A stretch of DNA of 64,000 bases from an uncultured Dyadobacter sp. (GTDB lineage Bacteria; Bacteroidota; Bacteroidia; Cytophagales; Spirosomataceae). The notes below the pieces were generated by a model. It saw only the letters and a program-made list of their open reading frames with translations. It made no database searches and was not told the origin of the DNA. Made by a program: the position numbers and the translations under genes. Positions 25,605 to 34,244 of this stretch are shown here, piece by piece. Each line of letters starts with the position of its first letter. Position 1 is the stretch's first letter. Location: NCBI RefSeq assembly GCF_946482605.1, contig NZ_CAMLSE010000004.1:124001-188000 (forward strand), given 5' to 3'.

Positions 25605-27248
25605 ATGAAAAGAAGAGACTTCATGCAGATGTCAGGCCTGGGATTTGGAGCGATGATGCTTTCCCAGGTGCCCGTCATCGGATCTCCTGTGCATGAAATG
25701 CAGTTGCTCAATCCCTGGCTCGATGTTTCTGCCAAAAAGAAACTGGCCGAAACGGCGCTCAATGCTGCCCGGGACAAAGGTGCGACCTACACCGATGTCC
25801 GTATCGGGCGATACCTGCAGCAATATGTGTTTACGCGCGAAAAGCAGGTGCAAAACATCGTCAATGCGGAATCCTACGGCATTGGCATTCGGGTGATCGC
25901 CAACGGTACCTGGGGGTTTTCCGCTACCAGCGATGTCACGCCGGATGGGATCGCCAAATGCGCGGCCACGGCGGTCGCCATTGCAAAAGCCAACTCGAAA
26001 TTCCAAAAGGAACCGGTGGTTCTAGCTCCTCAGAAGGGTGTCGGTGACAAAGCGTGGAAAACGCCATTGCAAAAGAATGCCTTCGAAATTCCCGTGCGGG
26101 AAAAGATCGATCTGCTGATGAAGGTCAACGGCTCGGCCATGGACAATGGGGCGGGCTTTGTGACGTCTAACCTGTTCTTTGTCAACGAACAAAAGTATTT
26201 CGCTTCAAGCGACGGCTCATTTATCGATCAGGACATTCATCGTGTATGGCCGACGTTTACAGTGACGGTTACCGACAAGGCATCCGGTAAATTCAAAACC
26301 CGGGATGCGATCAGTTCTCCGATGGGAATGGGTTATGAATACCTGGATGGGCTCGCTAGCGAAAAAATCGCCGGACCGAATGGCCTTATCGGATATCGGA
26401 ATTCCTACGATATGGTGGAAGACGCCATGATGGCTGCAAAACAGGCCAAGGAAAAAATCACTGCCAAATCGGTGATACCGGGCAAGTATGATCTGGTATT
26501 GGATCCCAATCACCTCGGTCTCACGATCCACGAGTCGGTTGGCCATCCCACAGAGCTGGACCGCGTGCTCGGTTACGAGGCTAACTATGCCGGCACCAGC
26601 TTCGCGACGCTCGATAAATGGAAAACGAAGCAGTTTGCCTACGGGAGCAAAATAGTCAATATTGTAGCGGACAAAACGCAGCCCCACACACTGGGGGCGG
26701 TCGGTTACGACGACGAGGGCGTGCCATGCAAGGAATGGGATATCATCAAAGACGGCATCCTGGTCAACTACCAGGCGACCCGCGACCAGGTACAGATCCT
26801 CGGAGAAAAGGAATCGCATGGCTGCTGCTATGCCGACAACTGGAGTTCGGTGCAATTCCAGCGCATGCCGAATATCAGCCTGAAACCCGGAACGGAGAAA
26901 CGGAGCGTGCTGGACATGATCAAAGGCGTTGAAAAGGGTATCTACATTGTGGGAAGGGGTTCATACTCGATCGATCAGCAGCGTTATAACTTTCAGTTCG
27001 GCGGCCAGGTTTTCTATGAGATCAAGAATGGAGCCATTGCCGGTATGCTGGACGACGTAGCTTATCAATCAAATACCCAGGAGTTCTGGAACTCATGCAC
27101 CCAGCTTTGTGACCGGGATGATTACCGGACATTCGGTTCCTTCTTTGACGGCAAGGGACAACCCGCTCAGATCAGCGCCGTATCACACGGCTGCGCCACC
27201 ACGCGGTTTGATGGAGTTAATGTTATCAATACGGGGAGGAGGATTTGA
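25605..27248 (+). CDS. TldD-type metalloprotease with Tat-like signal peptide (copy 1)
   Basis: A 547-residue member of the TldD/PmbA (peptidase U62) family. The N terminus MKRRDFMQMSGLGFGAMML has a twin-arginine motif and a hydrophobic stretch, which E. coli TldD lacks. The zinc motif HExxxH is present as HESVGH at residues 309-314. The region where TldD has its third zinc ligand, a Cys in a CGKxGQ context, reads FFDGKGQP here, so Cys appears replaced by Asp. TldD works as a heterodimer with TldE and degrades unfolded peptides or trims modified peptides such as microcins. A TldE-like gene follows 517 bp downstream, after repeats. About 40 per cent or more of residues appear shared with the second TldD copy (judged by eye). 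Confidence 0.9.
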   Translation: MKRRDFMQMSGLGFGAMMLSQVPVIGSPVHEMQLLNPWLDVSAKKKLAETALNAARDKGATYTDVRIGRYLQQYVFTREKQVQNIVNAESYGIGIRVIANGTWGFSATSDVTPDGIAKCAATAVAIAKANSKFQKEPVVLAPQKGVGDKAWKTPLQKNAFEIPVREKIDLLMKVNGSAMDNGAGFVTSNLFFVNEQKYFASSDGSFIDQDIHRVWPTFTVTVTDKASGKFKTRDAISSPMGMGYEYLDGLASEKIAGPNGLIGYRNSYDMVEDAMMAAKQAKEKITAKSVIPGKYDLVLDPNHLGLTIHESVGHPTELDRVLGYEANYAGTSFATLDKWKTKQFAYGSKIVNIVADKTQPHTLGAVGYDDEGVPCKEWDIIKDGILVNYQATRDQVQILGEKESHGCCYADNWSSVQFQRMPNISLKPGTEKRSVLDMIKGVEKGIYIVGRGSYSIDQQRYNFQFGGQVFYEIKNGAIAGMLDDVAYQSNTQEFWNSCTQLCDRDDYRTFGSFFDGKGQPAQISAVSHGCATTRFDGVNVINTGRRI

Positions 27249-27335
27249 ATGATTGAATGATTGAATGAGCCGCAGTGGAACTGGGAATAACCCGCAGTGG
27301 AACTGACTAAGTGAATTACCGGGTTGCTTGGGCGA
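27246..27335. repeat. Repeat block A3, first arm, starting at the tldD copy 1 stop codon
   Basis: The stop codon TGA is part of the first repeat unit (TGAATGATTGAATGAT). GAATGAGCCGCAGTGGAACTG and a second CCGCAGTGGAACTG follow. This matches the arm after hmgA and the inverse of the unit at 27.68 kb. Confidence 0.85.
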
Positions 27336-27389
27336 TGAGTGGCTTTGGAACGTGCTGCGATGGAGTTGAGATTTTGAATAATTGGAGGG

Positions 27390-27610
27390 CAGCAATGCAG
27401 CGGGGATGATTTAATCGCGTAGCGATGTAATATTGGTAGAAAGGGGTATTTTTTTAAGAAATTCAAAAATCCCGTCAGGGATGCAACGACAAAAAGAGCG
27501 CCACGCCCACGATCATGCATGGTTGTTACATGCCCAAAGGGCATTTGAACAATCGCAGGTATTGTGTTCTGCTACCCATATTACATGCCTGACGGCATTA
27601 CGCCGCGATG
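27390..27610. repeat. Dispersed repeat B2 (GTCAGG / ATGTAACA element)
   Basis: The same ordered segments as B1 at 15.65 kb: GCGATGTAATATTGGTAG, AAAAATCCCGTCAGGGATG, TTGTTACATGCCC, GGGCATTTG, ATTACATGCCTGACGGCATT. As at the other locus it is nested between the two arms of a GAATGAnT block. The stretch 27249-27765 contains no gene I can support. Confidence 0.75.
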
Positions 27611-27654
27611 CTTTTGTCATCGTACCAGCAAACCGGTTAGTGATTATGTCATCG

Positions 27655-27735
27655 CCCCAGTCACTCATTCACTCATTCAGTTCCACTGCGGCTCATTCAG
27701 TCATTCACTCATTCAATCATTCAACATTCTAACTA
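27655..27735. repeat. Repeat block A3, second arm, before tldE copy 1
   Basis: Units ATTCACTC, GTTCCACTGCGGCTCATTC, AGTCATTC and AATCATTC, complementary to the first arm at 27.25 kb. It ends about 30 bp before the start codon of the TldE-like gene. Confidence 0.85.
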
Positions 27736-27765
27736 ATCACGACCACCAAAAAGGCATCACGCAAC

Positions 27766-29085
27766 ATGGCTATTTTATCCAAAGAAGAAGCGAAAAAAAT
27801 CATAGATAAGGTGCTGGGCTTTTCCAAGGCGGATGAGACCAGCGTTGGATTGTCGGGTAACCGGACCGGCAATATCCGTTATGCCCGCAACTCGGTTTCG
27901 ACAAGCGGTGAGACCACGGATCTGTCGTTATCGGTAACTGCGGTTTTTGGTAAAAAATCGGGCACTGCCACGATTAACGAGTTTGACGACACGTCGCTGG
28001 AAAAGACGGTCCGCCGGGCCGAGGAGATCGCCAGACTGGCTCCCGACAATCCGGAATATTTGCCCATGTTAGGCCCGCAGCAATACCTGGAAACGAAAAG
28101 TTTTTTCGAGAGCACTGCTGGCATTAACCCGGATTATCGCGCTCAGGCCGCATTTGGCAGCATTGACCCATGCAGTAAAAAGAACCTGACCGCGGCCGGA
28201 TACATGGAAGACAACAGCGGTTTCTCGGCTCAGGGGAACAGTAAAGGGCTTTTTGGCTATAATAAAAGCACTTCCATCGATTTTTCAGTGACCGTCCGGA
28301 CTGCTGACGGAACCGGATCCGGCTACGTGGCAAGGGACTACAACGACCTTTCCCGATTCGACGCCCGCGTAGCTACCGAAATCGCTATGCAAAAGGCATT
28401 GGCTTCGACCAACGCAAAGGCATTGGAGCCGGGGAAATACACGGTGATCCTCGAACCGACGGCCGCTCAGGACCTGGTAATGAACATGATGCGTAACATG
28501 GATGCCCGTAGTGCTGATGAAGGGCGGAGCTTTCTGGGCAAGAAAGGTGGGGGAACCCGCCTTGGTGAAAAACTTTTCGATGAGCGGATAACGATCTACT
28601 CCGATCCGATGAATTCCGAAATTCCGGGATCGCCCTTCGGAGGCGGAGACGGACGTCCGCAGGAAAAAGTAACCTGGATCGAAAACGGCGTCGTTAAAAA
28701 CATGTACTACTCCCGCTTCTGGGCCGACAAAAAAGGAGTCAAGGCTATCCCGCCGCCGGGTGCCATCGTGTTCCAGGGCGGCACCGAATCCATCGCAGAT
28801 CTGATCAAAGGGACCGAAAAAGGCATTCTGGTGACGCGATTCTGGTACATCCGGAGTGTTGACCCGCAGACATTGCTGTACACCGGCCTCACCCGCGACG
28901 GAACCTTTTACATTGAAAACGGGCAGATCAAATACCCCGTTAAGAATTTCCGGTTCAATGAAAGCCCGGTGATTATGCTGAACAATGTGGAGGCGATGGG
29001 CAAGCCCGTCCGTGCCAGCGGCAACCTGATTCCGCCGTTGAAAATCCGGGATTTCACCTTTACAAGCCTTTCCGACGCGGTATAG
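27766..29085 (+). CDS. TldE/PmbA-like subunit (copy 1)
   Basis: A 439-residue protein of the TldD/PmbA superfamily lacking an HExxxH motif, as expected for the TldE partner, which completes the active heterodimer but holds no zinc site. Visible are NIRYARNSVSTSGE, FFESTAGINPDYRAQ, a DARSADEGRSFL segment where TldD has its zinc helix, and a conserved C terminus FRFNESPVIMLNNVEAMG. No signal peptide is present, in contrast to its presumed partner TldD. The neighbouring order tldD-tldE-tldD-tldE suggests two heterodimers. The substrate is unknown. Confidence 0.88.
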   Translation: MAILSKEEAKKIIDKVLGFSKADETSVGLSGNRTGNIRYARNSVSTSGETTDLSLSVTAVFGKKSGTATINEFDDTSLEKTVRRAEEIARLAPDNPEYLPMLGPQQYLETKSFFESTAGINPDYRAQAAFGSIDPCSKKNLTAAGYMEDNSGFSAQGNSKGLFGYNKSTSIDFSVTVRTADGTGSGYVARDYNDLSRFDARVATEIAMQKALASTNAKALEPGKYTVILEPTAAQDLVMNMMRNMDARSADEGRSFLGKKGGGTRLGEKLFDERITIYSDPMNSEIPGSPFGGGDGRPQEKVTWIENGVVKNMYYSRFWADKKGVKAIPPPGAIVFQGGTESIADLIKGTEKGILVTRFWYIRSVDPQTLLYTGLTRDGTFYIENGQIKYPVKNFRFNESPVIMLNNVEAMGKPVRASGNLIPPLKIRDFTFTSLSDAV

Positions 29086-29130
29086 CGCTAAGTGTAATCC
29101 ATTTAACCCGTTATCCCGCCACCCATACCA

Positions 29131-29191
29131 GGTGAGTTGATCTCAGTGCAGGCATTCATTAACTTATGAATTGCACTTTTTTCAACTCACC
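29131..29191. promoter_or_regulatory. Inverted repeat between tldE copy 1 and tldD copy 2
   Basis: GGTGAGTTGA at 29131-29140 and its exact complement TCAACTCACC at 29182-29191, with a 41-base loop, in the 137-bp gap. It may form a hairpin in the transcript (attenuation or processing) or be a spaced operator. Unlike the other two gaps of the Tld region, this one has no GAATGAnT repeat. Confidence 0.35.
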
Positions 29192-29222
29192 CAATCATCA
29201 CTATTAGCTAAACATCTACACT

Positions 29223-30860
29223 TTGAAACGACGAGATTTTATCCAACTGGCCGGACTGGGAACGGGAGCATTCATGTTGCCGGGCTTTGCAAACGGCAGG
29301 CCTGTCGGCCCCGAAGCATTTCTTGTGCCGGGTGACGATGTGGCCCTGAAAAAGCGGCTGGCCGATGCGGCCCTCAATGCCGCCAAATCGAAAGGTGCTT
29401 CTTATGCCGATGTCCGCATCGGCCGCTACCTTAACCAATATGTAACTACCCGGGAGGACAAGGTCGAGAATATCGTCAATACCGAATCTTACGGTATCGG
29501 GGTGAGGGTGATTGCGAACGGTTGCTGGGGTTTTGCGGCGGTGGTAGATGCCAAGAATGAAACGCAGCTGGCGAAAGCGGCAGAAGAGGCGGTTGCGATT
29601 GCGAAGGCTAATGCAAAACTCATGAAGGAGCCGGTGCAGCTTGCTCCGCAAAAGGGTTTTGGGGAGGTTAGCTGGAAAGCACCTATTAAAAAGAATGCCT
29701 TTGAAGTGCCTATCAAAGAAAAGGTGGATCTGCTGCTTTCCGTGAACGACGCGGCGATGAAGAACGGTGCCAATTATGTGAATTCGGTTCTGTTTCAGGT
29801 GAACGAGCAGAAATATTTTGCCTCCACCGACGGCTCCTATATCGATCAGGACATTCATCGGATCTGGCCACTTTTCAATGTGACCGCCATCGACCCTAAA
29901 TCCGGGAAATTTGAAACGCGGAGGTCGTTGAGCGCTCCGATGGGCATGGGCTATGACTATTTGCAGTCAAATCCGTCGGATAAGGTGGCGGGCATCACGA
30001 CCCGTTACAATAAAGGTTATGATATGCTGGAAGATGCGACCGCAGGTGCCAGGCAAGCCAAGGAAAAGCTGACGGCCAAGTCGGTGGAAGCAGGGAAATA
30101 TGATCTGGTGCTCGATCCTTCCCATTTGTGGCTTACGATCCACGAGTCGGTAGGTCACCCGTTGGAACTCGATCGCGTGCTGGGTTATGAGGCCAATTTC
30201 GCGGGAACCTCGTTTGCTACACTGGATAAATGGCAGTCTAAAAATTTCCAGTACGGCAGCAAGCAGGTCAATCTTGTGGCGGATAAATTGCAGGTAGGAT
30301 CGCTCGGTGCTGTGGGCTGGGACGACGAAGGGGTCGATACCAAACAATGGGACCTTGTGAAGGACGGTGTGTTGGTAAACTACCAGGCCATCCGCGACCA
30401 GGCGCACATTATAGGAGCCAAAGAGTCGCACGGCTGCTGCTACGCCGACAGCTGGAGTTCGGTACAGTTCCAGCGCATGCCCAATGTATCGCTGGCCGCA
30501 GGCAAAGCGCCATTATCGGTTGATGATATGATTAAGGATGTCAAAAAAGGCATTTACATCGTCGGCGACGGCTCATTTTCAATTGACCAGCAGCGCTATA
30601 ACTTTCAGTTTGGCGGACAGTTGTATTATGAGATCAAAGACGGCAAGATCGCGGGGATGCTCAAAGATGTGGCGTACCAGTCGAACACACAGGAATTCTG
30701 GAACTCGTGCGTGCAGGTATGTGACGAGCGCGACTATCGCCTCGGCGGCTCTTTCTTCGATGGCAAAGGCCAACCCATGCAATCCAGCGCCGTATCGCAC
30801 GGCAGTTCGACAGCGAGGTTTAATGGGGTGAACGTTATCAATACGGCGAGGAAGATATAG
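29223..30860 (+). CDS. TldD-type metalloprotease with Tat-like signal peptide (copy 2), TTG start
   Basis: A 545-residue paralogue of the protein at 25.6 kb. It starts with TTG: a stop codon lies five codons upstream in frame and no ATG or GTG is available before the domain, while the next residues (KRRDFIQLAGLG) align exactly with the ATG-started paralogue. It has a twin-arginine-type signal (KRRDFIQ), the zinc motif HESVGH at residues 307-312, and SFFDGKGQP in the place of the usual third-ligand Cys. Differences from copy 1 include the C-terminal SHGSS instead of SHGCA. It is followed by a repeat block and then the second TldE. Confidence 0.88.
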   Translation: MKRRDFIQLAGLGTGAFMLPGFANGRPVGPEAFLVPGDDVALKKRLADAALNAAKSKGASYADVRIGRYLNQYVTTREDKVENIVNTESYGIGVRVIANGCWGFAAVVDAKNETQLAKAAEEAVAIAKANAKLMKEPVQLAPQKGFGEVSWKAPIKKNAFEVPIKEKVDLLLSVNDAAMKNGANYVNSVLFQVNEQKYFASTDGSYIDQDIHRIWPLFNVTAIDPKSGKFETRRSLSAPMGMGYDYLQSNPSDKVAGITTRYNKGYDMLEDATAGARQAKEKLTAKSVEAGKYDLVLDPSHLWLTIHESVGHPLELDRVLGYEANFAGTSFATLDKWQSKNFQYGSKQVNLVADKLQVGSLGAVGWDDEGVDTKQWDLVKDGVLVNYQAIRDQAHIIGAKESHGCCYADSWSSVQFQRMPNVSLAAGKAPLSVDDMIKDVKKGIYIVGDGSFSIDQQRYNFQFGGQLYYEIKDGKIAGMLKDVAYQSNTQEFWNSCVQVCDERDYRLGGSFFDGKGQPMQSSAVSHGSSTARFNGVNVINTARKI

Positions 30861-31077
30861 TGAGTCAATGAGTGAATTTTGAATGACCGAATGACTGAAT
30901 GATTGAATAATCATCGTTGAGTCAGAAGTAGTCATGAAATTGTCGAGAAGGTAACACCCGACCTCACTTGGCTACACTTGACTTTTATTCAATCATTCAA
31001 AATTCATTCAATCATTCAGGCATTCATTCATTCATTCATTCAATCATTCACTCATTCAGTCATTCACTCATTCCAAC
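30858..31077. repeat. GAATGAnT / AnTCATTC inverted repeat block, locus A4
   Basis: Starts directly after the tldD copy 2 stop codon with TGAGTCAATGAGTGAAT and GAATGACC/GACTGAAT units, has a central unrelated stretch (about 30905-30985), and then long ATTCAATC/ATTCATTC/ATTCACTC tandem units ending two bases before the tldE copy 2 start codon. No dispersed B element is present here. Confidence 0.85.
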
Positions 31078-32415
31078 ATGGCCATCATACTAACAGAAGC
31101 AGAAGCAAAGGCGTTGTGCCGGAAAGTGCTGAGCTATTCCAAAGCCGATGAATGCGAGGTAAGTATCCTGGGCGAGGAGCGGGGAAACCTGCGTTATGCC
31201 CGTAACGAGGTCTCGACCAGCGGCGCTTTGATCAACCAGAATTTGCAGGTGCAATCCGCATTCGGTAAAAAAGTGGGGGTTGCTACGATCGACGAATTCG
31301 GTGAAGAATCGTTTGAAAAAGTGGTGAGGAGATCCGAAGAGCTGGCACGACTTGCGCCCGAAAATCCGGAATATGTGGGCCTGCTCGAACCGCAAACGTA
31401 TCTGAAATCCAACGGTTTCTTTGAATCCACAGCCGGCGTTAATCCTGACTACCGTGCCGAGGCCGTCTTCAAGAGTCTGGAACTGACCCGCGCTCAGAAT
31501 ATGACAGCAGCCGGTTTCCTTGAAAATCAGAAGGGGTATTCGGCCATGATGAACTCCAAAGGGCTTTTTGCCTACTACCCCAGCACGAGCGTCAACTTCT
31601 CGCTCACGGTGCGCACGCCCGACGGAAAGGGTTCTGGTTATGTGGCCAAAGGATATAGCGACGTCAATAAACTCGACACGGCCACCGCCACCAAAATCGC
31701 CATTCAGAAATCGAAAGGTTCTGTGGATGCAAAGGCATTGGAGCCCGGTAAGTACACAGTTATCCTGGAACCGACGGCCGCGGCGGTTTTGCTGGAAAAT
31801 ATTTTTTTCAATTTCGATGCGAGAAGTGCCGACGAAGGCCGGTCGTTCCTCAGCAAAACCGGAGGCAAAAGCAAGCTGAACGAAAAGATCGTCGATGAGC
31901 GCGTGCATATTTACACCGACCCGACGCATCCGGATCTGCCGTCGTCGCCCTGGGCTGGTGACGGACAAGCAGTGAACAAAACCGCGTGGATCGAGAATGG
32001 CGTAGTCAAAAACATGGTCTATTCGCGGTATTGGGCACAGAAAAACAACATGAAACCAGTGCCTTTCCCGACTAACGTGATCATGGCGGGCGGCACAGCC
32101 AGCATGGAAGAGCTGATCAAATCCACCCAGCGGGGCATTCTTGTCACGAAACTCTGGTACATCCGAGAAGTCGATCCGCAGACGCTCCTGCTGACAGGCC
32201 TCACCCGGGACGGTACTTTTTACATTGAAAACGGGGTGATCAAACATCCGATCAAGAACTTCCGTTTTAATGAAAGCCCGGTGATCATGCTCAACAACCT
32301 CGAAACCTTGGGGAAACCCGAACGCGTGGTGAGCACCGAAAGCAATAGCAATTACCTGATCCCGCCGATGAAAATCCGGGAGTTCACATTCTCATCGTTG
32401 TCTGACGCAGTTTAG
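31078..32415 (+). CDS. TldE/PmbA-like subunit (copy 2)
   Basis: A 445-residue paralogue of the protein at 27.8 kb, with the same features: NLRYARNEVSTSGA, FFESTAGVNPDYRAE, DARSADEGRSFLSK, ITLLTGLTRDGTFYIENG-like segments and FRFNESPVIMLNNLETLG at the C terminus, no HExxxH and no signal peptide. Presumed partner of the second TldD. The DUF4159 gene begins two bases after its stop codon, which ties the Tld proteins to the downstream MoxR-type cluster. An antisense frame of similar length over this gene is a codon-bias shadow. Confidence 0.88.
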   Translation: MAIILTEAEAKALCRKVLSYSKADECEVSILGEERGNLRYARNEVSTSGALINQNLQVQSAFGKKVGVATIDEFGEESFEKVVRRSEELARLAPENPEYVGLLEPQTYLKSNGFFESTAGVNPDYRAEAVFKSLELTRAQNMTAAGFLENQKGYSAMMNSKGLFAYYPSTSVNFSLTVRTPDGKGSGYVAKGYSDVNKLDTATATKIAIQKSKGSVDAKALEPGKYTVILEPTAAAVLLENIFFNFDARSADEGRSFLSKTGGKSKLNEKIVDERVHIYTDPTHPDLPSSPWAGDGQAVNKTAWIENGVVKNMVYSRYWAQKNNMKPVPFPTNVIMAGGTASMEELIKSTQRGILVTKLWYIREVDPQTLLLTGLTRDGTFYIENGVIKHPIKNFRFNESPVIMLNNLETLGKPERVVSTESNSNYLIPPMKIREFTFSSLSDAV

Positions 32416-32417
32416 TA

Positions 32418-33035
32418 TTGAAACCTTTTTTCTTCACCAGAATCCAATACACATCCGGTAACTGGGATACCGATCAGCGAATGCCGTCCAATTTGCTGCA
32501 TTCGCTGGTTGAGTACACCACAATACCCGTCGACGAGAAGGAAAAAGTAGTTCAGTTAAGCAGTAATGAAATTTTTAAAAGCCCGTTCTGCTACCTGAGC
32601 GGGCACAAGCTCGTGGAGTTTTCAGCCCAGGAACGCGACCATTTTAAACGGTATGTCCGGAATGGCGGCTTTGTGTTCGTCGACGATTGCAACCATGACA
32701 TCGACGGTCTTTTTGCCAAATCCTTTGAGCAGGAAATGGCCCGGACATTCGGGCCGAAGGCATTGCAGAAAATTCCGAACGACCATCCTGTCTATCACAG
32801 TTTTTTCAAATTCGATGACGGCCCGCCGACCACCTCCTTCGAGCTGAACGGCTGGGGCGACGACCTCGTGCACGATTACCTTAAAGCCATCACGATCAAC
32901 GGCAGAATCGGCGTTTTGTATAGCAACAAAGACTACGGTTGTGAATGGGACTACGATTTCAGGAATAAGCGGTTCCTGGCTGTGGACAATACACGGTTTG
33001 GGGTTAATATCGTGGTGTATGCGTTGACAGGGTAG
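32418..33035 (+). CDS. DUF4159 protein, TTG start
   Basis: A 205-residue protein that consists of a DUF4159 domain: FFFTRIQYTSGNWDTD at the N terminus, FVFVDDCNHDIDG in the middle, and NKDYGCEWDYDFRNKRFLAVDNTRFGVNIVVYALTG at the C terminus. The start is TTG two bases after the tldE stop; the domain begins immediately, and the first ATG would remove it partly. DUF4159 proteins elsewhere are usually exported and sit near MoxR, DUF58 and BatA genes; the Asp- and Trp-rich edges recall a catalytically inactive amidotransferase-like fold. This one has no signal peptide. Its molecular function is unknown. Confidence 0.85.
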   Translation: MKPFFFTRIQYTSGNWDTDQRMPSNLLHSLVEYTTIPVDEKEKVVQLSSNEIFKSPFCYLSGHKLVEFSAQERDHFKRYVRNGGFVFVDDCNHDIDGLFAKSFEQEMARTFGPKALQKIPNDHPVYHSFFKFDDGPPTTSFELNGWGDDLVHDYLKAITINGRIGVLYSNKDYGCEWDYDFRNKRFLAVDNTRFGVNIVVYALTG

Positions 33036-33059
33036 GGAAATGAGGAAGGAAATACGGAT

Positions 33060-33160
33060 TCCCACAGCGTGGCTACCTGTTTGTAGAAATACAGCGGCCC
33101 CGGCCAAATAGACTCCGGAGGAGTCGCCTGAAATATGCGACGGAAGCCCCGTGGGAGGCC
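33060..33160. repeat. Dispersed repeat D (GACTCC GGA GGAGTC element)
   Basis: The gap between DUF4159 and moxR contains GGCTACCTGTTTGTAGAAATA, shortened here to its core GGCTACC-N4-TTGTAGAAATA, and the palindrome GACTCCGGAGGAGTC at 33111-33125 followed by CGCC and a ATATGCGAC stretch. Elements with GACTCC-GGAGTC cores are, as I recall, common between genes of Cytophagales; only one copy lies in this window. Confidence 0.5.
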
Positions 33161-33248
33161 GAAAAAAGGGTTTTGATTCAATATGCTATAAACAGGGCGG
33201 TCCTCCGGACCAATGCAGTAAGATAGTGTAACCGATAATGATTAAATT

Positions 33249-34235
33249 TTGGAAAACGCGACGACAACATCCCATTACCGGGCGCTAGTAGCAAAACTCC
33301 CATTACTGAAAGCCGAAATAGCGAAGGTAATCGTAGGCCAGCAAGATGCAATCGAAGAAATTCTGATCGCATTGCTGGCATCGGGGCATTGTCTTCTCGA
33401 AGGTGTTCCAGGATTGGCTAAAACACTGATGGTCAAAACGATGTCGGAAGCGTTGGACATGAGCTTTCGGCGCATTCAGTTCACACCCGACCTGATGCCT
33501 GGCGACATTGTCGGCACGGAGATATTGGAGGAGGATCATAAAACCGGTAAGAAGTTCTTCAAGTTTAACCAGGGGCCGATATTTGCGAATGTGGTGCTGG
33601 CCGACGAGATCAACCGGACGCCGCCCAAAACACAGGCGGCGCTGCTGGAAGCCATGCAGGAGAAAAGCGTGACTTACGGCGGCGAGAATTATGGATTGCC
33701 CAACCCGTTCCTGATCATCGCTACGCAAAACCCGATCGAGCAGGCAGGTACCTATCCACTCCCCGAGGCGCAGCTCGACCGATTTTTATTATATATCAAA
33801 CTGCGTTACCCCAGCGAGGACGAAGAGCTCGATGTTCTGCGGACCACCACCGGTGTCGCGAGGCCCGAAATAGGGCAGGTACTGTCGGATCAGGATATGG
33901 TCGATTTGCAGAAACTGACACGGCAGGTGCATATCGCCGATGAATTACTTGTTCAGATTAATCAGTTGGTGCGCTCCACGAGACCGGAAAATACTCATTC
34001 GGAATTTGTAAAAGAGTGGTGCGACTGGGGTGCGGGCCCGCGCGCGGGACAGGCGCTTGTGTTGTGTGCCAAGGCGCGTGCCGTTTTGCGTGGACGGTTT
34101 TCGGTCGTTCCCGAGGACATTCGCACGTTGGCATTTCCCGTGCTCCGGCATCGTATCGCAATGAATTTTCGCGCAGAAGCAGAAGGCATCACCAGCGATC
34201 ATGCGATTCAGGAATTGCTGGACGTATTGCCCTAA
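33249..34235 (+). CDS. MoxR-family AAA ATPase, TTG start
   Basis: A 328-residue AAA+ ATPase of the MoxR group. Walker A is GVPGLAKT at residues 52-59, Walker B is VVLADEINR (about 117-125), followed by the MoxR signature TPPKTQAALLEAMQEKSVTY and sensor 1 IATQNPIEQAGTYPLPEAQLDRF. The C-terminal lid includes GAGPRAGQALVLCAKARAVLRGR. The start is TTG; an ATG eleven bases upstream is out of frame and the next in-frame ATG is inside the Walker region. MoxR ATPases act as chaperones that assemble or activate partner complexes, usually through a VWA or DUF58 protein encoded next to them, as here. Confidence 0.92.
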   Translation: MENATTTSHYRALVAKLPLLKAEIAKVIVGQQDAIEEILIALLASGHCLLEGVPGLAKTLMVKTMSEALDMSFRRIQFTPDLMPGDIVGTEILEEDHKTGKKFFKFNQGPIFANVVLADEINRTPPKTQAALLEAMQEKSVTYGGENYGLPNPFLIIATQNPIEQAGTYPLPEAQLDRFLLYIKLRYPSEDEELDVLRTTTGVARPEIGQVLSDQDMVDLQKLTRQVHIADELLVQINQLVRSTRPENTHSEFVKEWCDWGAGPRAGQALVLCAKARAVLRGRFSVVPEDIRTLAFPVLRHRIAMNFRAEAEGITSDHAIQELLDVLP

Positions 34236-34244
34236 CGCTCCGGC

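Noticed and set aside
27433..27732. Short open frames within the B2 and A3 repeats
   Set aside because: The predicted peptides only reflect repeat units and are not kept at the other copies of the same repeats.
31090..32247. A 385-codon open frame on the minus strand over tldE copy 2
   Set aside because: It lies fully antisense to a well-supported gene, has Cys/His/Arg-rich composition without domains, and arises from codon bias of the sense strand.
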